Shown: in pieces, positions 56,438 through 64,000 of the stretch | Layout of the letters: each line of letters begins with the position of its first letter | Numbering within the stretch: position 1 is the first letter of the stretch | Source of the DNA: Blumeriella jaapii | Lineage: Eukaryota > Ascomycota > Leotiomycetes > Helotiales > Drepanopezizaceae | Length of the DNA: 64,000 bases | Reading direction: 5' to 3' | Assembly (NCBI GenBank): GCA_009599575.1 | Contig: VWND01000064.1 | Span: 1,798,001-1,862,000, forward strand | Made by a program: the position numbers and the translations under genes | Notes under the pieces: model-generated | Seen by the model: only the letters and a program-made list of their open reading frames with translations | Database searches by the model: none | Told to the model about the DNA's origin: nothing

Positions 56438-59400
56438 TCATGCCCATCTCGAAAAATCAAGAGAGTCTACAAGACTCTCCTCGCCGGCCGCGGTTCCAGC
56501 CTCAGTCTCCGCCATCGACAGCACAGATGAACGTTGGGATACAGGTTCCGGTGTCTGCGTTAGGAAGTTTGCCACCGACGACCGTCGAAGGCTGTTGATG
56601 CTATCCCGTATATTTGCACCGTTTGAAGTCCCTGGAGGCGATGTAGCCGTTGGCCCGGGGCTTTTTGGAGCGTACCTTTCTCTAATTCGGTTGATGGCTT
56701 GCAACCTACTTCGCCATGATGAGACATTCTCTCCTCCTTCCCTGTTGGACCACACCAACGAGAAAACCGATGCATTGAGGGCCAACAGCCGAATAAAGCC
56801 TGGCAGGGCTGCCAAACTCACAATCTTCGTCTCGGCCGCGGGCGAAATCTCTGGAAATCCTGACTTACTCATGACTTGCACACGATAGAATGCGTCGTCT
56901 GTATGCATTTTGGATCTAAAGCGAGTCGCGACGAATGATGCTCGAGATTCTGGCGTGATAACAATTTTCACGTAATTAAATTGTGATGGGAAGGTGTCAA
57001 ACCGGAAGGGAAGCCCAGAATTATTAAAGATGATGTTGACAAAGTCGTTGCCAATGTGCCTCTTCTTCATAATACATTGTGGATCGGAATCCAAGTTCGT
57101 CGGCATTTGTGTCGTGACGTGAAAAACAATTTCTGTAACCCGATCGCGCCAACAGAAAGTGTACTTGCCATCCAGGTCGGATTCTTTGTCCAGTCCTTGA
57201 GTATTGAATTTGGCCCCCTTGAGTTTTGTAAGAGTGCCAAGGCGAGACAAAAACTCCGTATAATCACTGCTGCCCTGGATGTTCGCCAAAATTTCGATCT
57301 CATCAGTTTGGTTTTCACCAATGTAGATCACTCCAACCTTGTGACCATCCACGGTGAAGAGGCGATTGAAAGTTTTGACGGCTCGTTCCATATCGTCATT
57401 GTTTGGCAGAGGTACAGGACGGACAGCCTCATTTGCCAAAGGGGTCGATGCTGATAGCTGTAGTAGAAGATGGCTTGGTAACTTAACGTTCTCGTCCAAA
57501 ACACGTCCATCCTTCGTTATGTCTGCGAGTCCTGGATCCTGGTGAGGTGGAGGTCGGATAAATTTCTCCTGAATGATATAACAGGAAGTTCCAGAAGGTT
57601 GTCGTTTAGTTATTTGAGCCCAGTCACCTCTGGTTGCTTGTTCGATGGTAACTAAACTGTTTCCAATGATCCACCTCTTCTTCTGAATTTCTCCAAATAT
57701 CTCTGGGGTGAAAGATGGGTCAGCATCGGACTCGTCGACATCCGCGTACGCCACTCGTTGCATAAAGTCCAGGGTAACCTGCGCTTGCTCGTCGATCTTT
57801 TCTTTTCCGTTTGCATCAGTCGAAACCAGATTTCTGGTGATCCAGCTAACCTGTCCTGCACGATCTGGGAGCTTCAATGCAAGAAACCAGAATATGATAA
57901 CATGGTAGGCCAAAGCGTAGACATATTGTGGAAGTTCGTCTGAAGTATTTGGCTGGAAATTACTCTCTGTGGGATTTGAATCGGGTATAGAGGTGAGAGA
58001 GTTACGACCAGGAGGGTTACTATTGCGATTGCTAACTTCTTTAGCCTCTTGGTCTCGAACATATTGAAGATAACGAAAGCAAACCGCAAACACTATGCGA
58101 TATTCTTCCTCCCGAAAATTGACGTAAAGGTCTGGTAGTCTCGCTAGACATGCTAGGAACTCAAGAATATGGACTGCGACATGGCTTTGAGTGATGATCT
58201 GGGACATTTTTTGAAGAATATGCACAAGTGATTTGCTCGTTGACCCGGGAAGCTCGTGACAGCAAATGGTAAGTGCGTGGATGCAGCATTTGGAGGTTCG
58301 TTCGCCCACCCCTTGCAGGAAGGTCCTGACAATGTCATCTTGATCTACCTTCTGGAAATGACGGTGGTAACTCATGACCATATTTAGTATCTGGAAAAGG
58401 CAGATGCCCACATCGGCTTTCCGAAGGCCAGATGACAGGGGCGGTTCGTAGTAGGCCCCGTTCTTAATTTGATCGCAAAGTAGCTCTCGCAAAGTCCGGA
58501 TTTGTGGAATAGCGTTAGAAAATAACGCCTGATTTGTCAATTGAGAAGCTAAGTGTACGAGTATGTAACTGTATACTTCCCACTCGCATCCGTTTCTTAG
58601 CAAAATCAATGATGGTATCGAGGTAGACGCCGACGTTCAAGATAATATAGGGCTTCTTGGAAGAACTGGCTGATTGCTCGTTCTCTCCTCGCACTTCATG
58701 GGATTTGCCGTCATCATTGGGATCTTCCTTCTCGGCTTCTCCAGTGCTTAAGGCAGATTTTAGAACCAGACTAGCTTTCCCAGAAGCAGGCTCTGGCAGA
58801 GCGTCTGGATCTGGAGACATCCACATTTGGTGGTTTCGTTGTATGGTTCTGGTAATCCCACTGACAGTGCGAATTGGCTGCCGGCCTTGTGGATGAGTTT
58901 GACTAATAGATGTAGTTCGAGAGAGGCGGGAACTATCCTCGCTGCGAGACGAGCGTTGTTGCAAAGCGGCAGCATCCATGGCTTGTTTTCGTGCCAAGGA
59001 GGCAACAGTACGGAAGAGAGTGACAGCGAGTCCATCCGACTCAGTGAAGGGTGTCAAAAATATCCCGTTTGACCAATCTGCTCTCAGACGAGAGAGCATC
59101 TTCAACGCCGACAGGCGCGCATCTGTTTCGCATTCGTGTGATTTAATAACCCAGAGGAGTTCATCGAATATTCGCAGAGCTTTGGAATTGGCGTGATCCA
59201 TGGTTCTCATGAAGATCAAGATAAGGCCTTTTATGACAACATTCGACGGGGTTTGGATCGGAGCACTGGAAGTGACCGAAAAATCAAGCCTACTTGCACT
59301 CATCAAGCTGTGCCTGGATCCTGTTGGAGATCCTAGCGGGGATTGAAGACGGTCGCTCGTGATACTGTGTCTGATCGCGTTGATAACGTAGTTGAAGAGT

Positions 59401-61378
59401 AGATCGTCCGCCTTCTCTGCCACAATTACTGCAAAAGAGACAACCTTTTCCAGCACTGTTGTGTCCTTCTCATCGCCAATATCACCAAGTATGGACATGA
59501 CGAACACCTTTACGGTGTCAGGATCTTCGTGTTCATCCATCATCTCGATGACTTCGAAGACATCTGTGACAGCCTTTAAGGCATGGAGGCGAATGTGAGT
59601 CGGTCGGGATCTATCAGTGAAGAAGGCTGACAGTATCATTCGCGTGTTCTCTTTCCAGTCCAGATCCGAGGGGTAGCAGTAGCGATACTCCACGTAGTAA
59701 TCGATGACAAACTTTGCGCAAGAATCCGGCAAGTGAGGGTGAACAGAAACGAAAAACTTGATACAGTCCTCCTTCTGAAAGAAATCTACACTGGAAAACT
59801 TGATGAGAAGTGCTTCGATCCGCAATATGACATCTTGCAGAGTCTGCGCCAGGCCGCTGGCTGAAGTCTGCTCACCAACATCGTCCTTGGCTGACGGGCA
59901 ATTGAGACGAGCCCGGCTCGTAACATGACGCCCGTCAGGGGTCTCCAATGCCCTCGAAGTGCATTTGATTACAACATCGAACATCAACGACCAGTCCTCC
60001 TGTATGACGTTCTGCCTAACATTTTGAAACTCGTCACTCAGGAGGGACAAGACCAGATGAAGAACGTCGTTTTCGACCTTCGTATGCTCTACGTTCACAA
60101 CTTTCTCTAGTGCCGCAATGAGGAGCGTGAAAGGTACGAGAGGGTACCCGTTTTTGCCATCTTTTGCGAACAGCTTTTCTAGTACTGACAAAGCCCCACG
60201 GATCTCTCGAACTGTTTGCTTTCCACTCGGTGAGTCGACAGGAGGATCCTGCAGAATGTTGAGCAGTATTCTCACGGTCTTATAGCCATTATGGGACCTG
60301 CATAGGTTACCAATGGCACGCCATGCTTCAGGTTGCACCTCATTGACGAGACAATGTATGGAGCAGAGCACCTTAACACATCCCAATAATTTTGGGCCTG
60401 GAATGTCGCCGAAAGTAATAATCGCATTGAGGACATCAATAGAGGCTTTCAAGTCGCCCGAGAGTGGTGTGTTGACGCAGATGTAGAGAACGGCATCAAT
60501 AAGCGCGCCAGTTGTCTCTTCGCTGGAAACGCTGAAGCTGAATTTGATCACATCCACGATGAAAGCGAAAATAAGTGTCAAGTTAGTCTCCTCGGCAAGC
60601 GGAGCTTTGGTTTTCGAGCTTCTGTTACGACCTGCTTCTCTCCTAGCCGCAGATGTCACCGCAAAGTGGTGTCGCAACCAGGAAGTCAGGAGAGGAAGAA
60701 TCTCGTAGTGAAACCCAGACAAATCCTTCCCATGTTTTGCCAGTTCCACCAGGGACGCTAGTTGAAGATGGAAATCCTCGGGATTTGCTGGAGCAGTGAG
60801 AACTTGGAAATATGCCAAGCGCTCTGGATCGGTAGTAGTTGTCTGCTGGACACAGGCAGTCAAGAGCTCGAATCCGGAAACTCGGGCTTCCTTTGGGTTC
60901 CTTGACTCGATGAGATCCTTCCCCTGCTTGAATACGCTAACCACCTAACATTCATCAGTCAAAAATTGTAACTACGCACCAAACCACCTACCCCGCTCAA
61001 CGGGTAATCCTGCACCGCATGGCGAAGTGCTTCGGCAGCCGCAAGTCGATCTGCGAGAGGATTTCCAGGCTTTAGTCTGTCGTAAAGGTGTTCATAATCC
61101 GGTGGGCCACCATAGGTAGCTGATTGTGGGTATGCAGATGGACGTAAACTAGTCGAGCCACTTTGCGAGGCCGGGGAGCCAGGATTCGGGTTCCTGGTCG
61201 GTCTACTTCCCGTCAAGCTCTTCAAGACGCTGGCAAAGCCGCTGGTAGATTTCGGCTCTGGGGTCTGGGCTACGTCTCCGGAGGCTGGAGACATAGACAC
61301 TGGAGGGTGTGGTTCCAGTTGCGATGGAGGTGATTCTGTGTGCGGGAGCAAAGTGTCAGCCCCTAGCTTTGCAGCCAT
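56438..61378 (-). CDS. TSC2: Tuberin (TSC2), Rheb GTPase-activating protein, apparent +1 frameshift
   Basis: GAP subunit of the TSC complex that inactivates Rheb and so restrains TORC1. Exon 1 is 60992-61378 (MAAKLGADTLLPHTES...); the start is uncertain because the open frame extends upstream without another ATG. The intron 60945-60991 (GTAGGT...TTAG) joins YPLSG to VVSVFKQGKDL. Exon 2 (56438-60944) codes the alpha-helical tuberin N-terminal region (ALEKVVNVEH, ILLNILQDPP), a mid region (WEVYSYILVHLASQLTNQAL) and the C-terminal RapGAP domain. The latter has VGVIYIGENQTDE, EFLSRLGTLTKLKGA and RHIGNDFVNIIFN, with the catalytic Asn in HIGND. DTIIDFAKK and GCEWEVYSY lie in different frames. Skipping one base in AAGAAACGG (about 58605-58612) restores one frame of about 1630 residues. 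Confidence 0.92.
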
Positions 61379-62012
61379 TTGCGACAGGTAAGGCCGCGCC
61401 GGGGCAAAGGACGGCGTTCGCACAGTCTGCTCACAGCGGGAGAGGTCGGCCAGGGCCAAAGGTCATCCAATTTGGCGATCTCGAGCGCAAGCAAGATGTA
61501 GAAACGAAGCCAAAACCTACATCAAATAACGTGCACGCATAGGAAAGAACCGGCGCTGCTCGTCGTGGCATAGCAGATTGGGGACTGACGCGGCGGACAC
61601 GCTCACGCTATGTACCTGCTACCTATCTCTGCCAGGGTGATAAGAGCGTGTGGGCGATTGGCTTGCTGGGAGCCTCTTGCGACAGCAGGGCAAGCCGTGA
61701 ATCTCGTCTTTGTGTCGGTGGGAGGCAGAGGGATACTGGATGCAGTACGCGTCGCAGTGGCTGTGGCCGTGACCGTGACCGTGACCGTGGTTGCTTGGGA
61801 TGGCGGAGGTGCAATGGCAGGGAGTTGAGAGAGTGAAAGAAGTCGGTTGAGGTCTCTCAGCCTTTAGCCCCACACGCACAATAGTGCAGTAGCGCGGGGG
61901 GGAGCTTGAGATCGAGCTTGACTGAACAAACAAAACAAACTTGTTACCCACCTACTCTCCTCCTCCTTCTCCATCACCACCACAAACATCGAATCCCATC
62001 ACGGCGACCAAG
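61379..62012. promoter_or_regulatory. Shared divergent promoter, TSC2 and CSE1
   Basis: About 630 nt between the two starts. It holds a GTGACC hexamer array (about 61765-61793). Part of the left end may be TSC2 coding or leader, as its start is uncertain. Confidence 0.5.
61765..61793. repeat. GTGACC/GTGGCC hexanucleotide array
   Basis: About five copies in tandem. Confidence 0.8.
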
Positions 62013-64000
62013 ATGGCTCGGGATCTCCAATCCGTGGTACAGCTTCTCCAAGCTACTTTGGATCCGCGACAACACAAACAAGGCAAGTTCGCAGATCTGC
62101 CAGGCGGTCGATACGACTAACTAACTCGTGCACAGCGGAGGCCGCCCTCAAGAGCGAAGAAACGCAGCCCGGTTTCTCTCTCCTCCTCCTGAATATAGTT
62201 GCATCAGAGTCTCTGCCTCTGAACACGCGGCTTTCTGGCGCACTCGTCTTCAAGAACTTCATCAAGTTCAACTGGGTGGTGGGTCTTTCGAAGCTTTCGT
62301 TTGCTTCGATCTCGGCTGATCTTGCGCCAACAGGATGAGGATGGAAACCACAAACTCCCGGCAAATGAGGTCGTGACAATCAAGAAGGAGCTCATCGGCT
62401 TGATGATCTCAGTGCCGGCGAGCATCCAAGCACAACTGGGAGAGACCATCAGTGTGATCGCAGACTCCGACTTCTGGACCAAGTGGGAATCGTTGGTGGA
62501 TGTAAGCATTCTACGCACTAGATACTCATTCTTGAATAGCTAATGGCTCTTTCAGGATCTTGTCTTGCGCCTGACACCTGACAATCCCAAAGTCAACATT
62601 GGAGTTTTGGAGGTCGCGCATTCGATCTTCAAGAGATGGAGACCGCTATTTGCATCCGATGGCCTGTACACAGAGATAAATCATGTGCTATCGAAGTTTG
62701 GACAGCCATTTGTTCGACTGCTTGCCGTAAGGACCGCATCACCTCTTGAAAGGCTCTTAAAGCTAACCAGTTACCTTTACAGAGTACCGACCATCAAATT
62801 GACGTGAACAAAAACAACAAAGATCTTCTGAAGCAATATGTCGAGGTTATGAATCTTTTGATCAAGCTCTTTCACGACCTTTCCTCGCAGGATCTTCCTC
62901 CTATTTTCGAAGATAACCTCGCAGATGTTACATCCTTGCTGCACAAATACCTCACATACGAGAACCCGCTCCTTGCTACCGAGGATGACTCCGAGTCCGG
63001 ACCTTTGGAGTACGTCAAGGCTGGTATCTGCGAGGTAATGACCTTATACATGCAGAAATACGAGGACGCGTTTGGGGAGCTTTGCAAACCTTTTATTACA
63101 AGCACCTGGAGTTTGTTGACAACGATTGGCCCAGAGACGAAATTCGACATTCTTGTAAGCAAGGCATTACATTTCCTGACAGCCGTGGCTAGCATCAATA
63201 CACACGCCGAGAATTTCAACAACGAAGCTATTCTGGGAGAAGTTGTGGAGAAGGTTATCTTGCCCAATGTCAGTCTGCGTGAGTCGGACATTGAACAGTT
63301 CGAAGATGAGCCGATTGAGTACATTCGGAGAGATCTTGAGGGCTCGGATGCCGATACACGCCGGAGAGCAGCCACAGATTTCTTACGGAAGTTGTTAGAA
63401 AGATTTGAGGCTATTGTGACAAAGGTCGTTGGGGTCTACATCAACCATTACCTCACCGACTTCGCCAAGGATCCTAGTACCGCGTGGAAGTCGAAGGACA
63501 CAGCGGTATATCTTTTTTCGGCTATCGCTGCCAAGGGTGGCATCACCGCTAACCACGGAGTGAAGACGACTAATTCTTTGGTCAACATCGTCGAGTTTTT
63601 TCAAAACAACATTGCCGGCGATCTAATTGCTGATACTGGCGTGGAGCCAATCTTGAAAGTTGATGCCATCAAATTCCTCTACACTTTCCGTAGTCAGTTG
63701 ACGCGAGAGCAATGGAGTGCAGCATTCCCCCCTCTCGTCAAGAACCTGGGTTCATCAAACTATGTTGTCTATACATATGCTTCGATTGCGGTGGAGCGAG
63801 TCCTCTTCCTTACCAACGAAGCAGGACAGCACCTTTTCGGAAAGGACGATGTTGCACCGTTCGCAAAGGACCTATTGGAGCATTTATTCCAGTTGATCGA
63901 GAAGGACTCCGCCCCCGAGAAGGTTCAGGAGAACGAATTCTTGATGCGCTGTGTGATGAGAGTCCTGATTGTCATCAAAGATGCTGTGCTGTCTATTCTG
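62013..64000 (+). CDS. CSE1: Exportin-2 CSE1/CAS (importin-alpha re-exporter), 3' end outside the window
   Basis: Karyopherin-beta that, with Ran-GTP, returns importin-alpha to the cytoplasm. Exons in the window: 62013-62082, 62136-62278, 62334-62501, 62556-62726 and 62783-64000 (open to the edge), about 605 residues of roughly 960. Start MARDLQSVVQLLQATLDPRQ; then KQAEAALKSEETQPGFSLLL, the importin-beta N-terminal repeat, GALVFKNFIKFNWVDEDGN, and DSDFWTKWESLVDDLVLRL. Next LTYENPLLATEDDSESGPLE, SDIEQFEDEPIEYIRRDLEG and DTRRRAATDFLRKL, all typical of CSE1. Intron 1 (62083-62135) begins with GC, not GT (AAG|GCAAGT), and ends in CACAG after a CTAAC branch. No frame problem is seen. Confidence 0.97.

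Noticed and set aside
1..64000. Secondary-metabolite cluster, transposon, CRISPR or prophage
   Set aside because: No PKS/NRPS/terpene backbone, transposase, reverse transcriptase or phage gene; all arrays are plain micro- or minisatellites without spacers.

Overview
The window is nuclear DNA of a filamentous ascomycete (Pezizomycotina). A leotiomycete-like fungus is my best guess, but lineage is inference. The signs are many short spliceosomal introns (about 42-150 nt, GTRNGT donors, CTRAY branch sites), dense genes on both strands with no operons, and typical families such as AzgA, Mid1 and an EST1/SMG7-like protein. No rRNA, tRNA, intact transposon or CRISPR array was seen.

Layout: 1-2046, 3' part of a Mid1-type calcium-channel subunit. 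4115-6398, a forkhead transcription factor. 9244-11115(-), an AzgA purine permease. 13659-14225, a small secreted cysteine-rich protein inside a repeat-rich region. 16517-17231, an Atg43/DUF1770-like protein. 18115-20355(-), a DDT/WHIM1 chromatin protein. 21961-23263, ribosomal protein uL2. 23686-25052, adenosine kinase. 25418-28120(-), an EST1/SMG7-like protein. 28696-29554, a ZNF511-like zinc-finger protein. 29945-30670(-), ATG101. 30957-32624, PEX3. 32915-33547(-), TRAPP subunit BET5. 33755-36333, a CaMKK/Ssp1-like kinase. 41800-43424, a HAL-type kinase. 46577-48023(-), a disordered fungal protein of unknown function. 52625-53248, RPC19/AC19. 53245-54136(-), complex I NDUFA6-like subunit. 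54399-54896, BUD31. 56438-61378(-), tuberin (TSC2). 62013 to the right edge, exportin CSE1 (partial).

The window is a mosaic. Compact blocks (about 16-36 kb and 52-64 kb) carry conserved genes with short divergent promoters. Gene-poor blocks (about 2-4, 6.4-16 and 36-52 kb) are full of microsatellites and minisatellites and of a recurring extragenic GTACTGTAC/TACAGTAC motif. The secreted protein and the permease lie in or beside the repeat-rich blocks.

Several genes are linked to nutrient sensing and self-digestion: TSC2 (TORC1 restraint), a CaMKK-type AMPK-kinase candidate, a HAL kinase (transporter control), ATG101, an Atg43-like mitophagy-receptor candidate, PEX3, adenosine kinase and a purine permease. 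I treat this as co-location, not as a proven cluster.

Three conserved genes (Mid1, forkhead, TSC2) each read through perfectly only if exactly one surplus base is skipped. This is the most checkable oddity in the window. I did not find a convincing wholly new multi-gene system.
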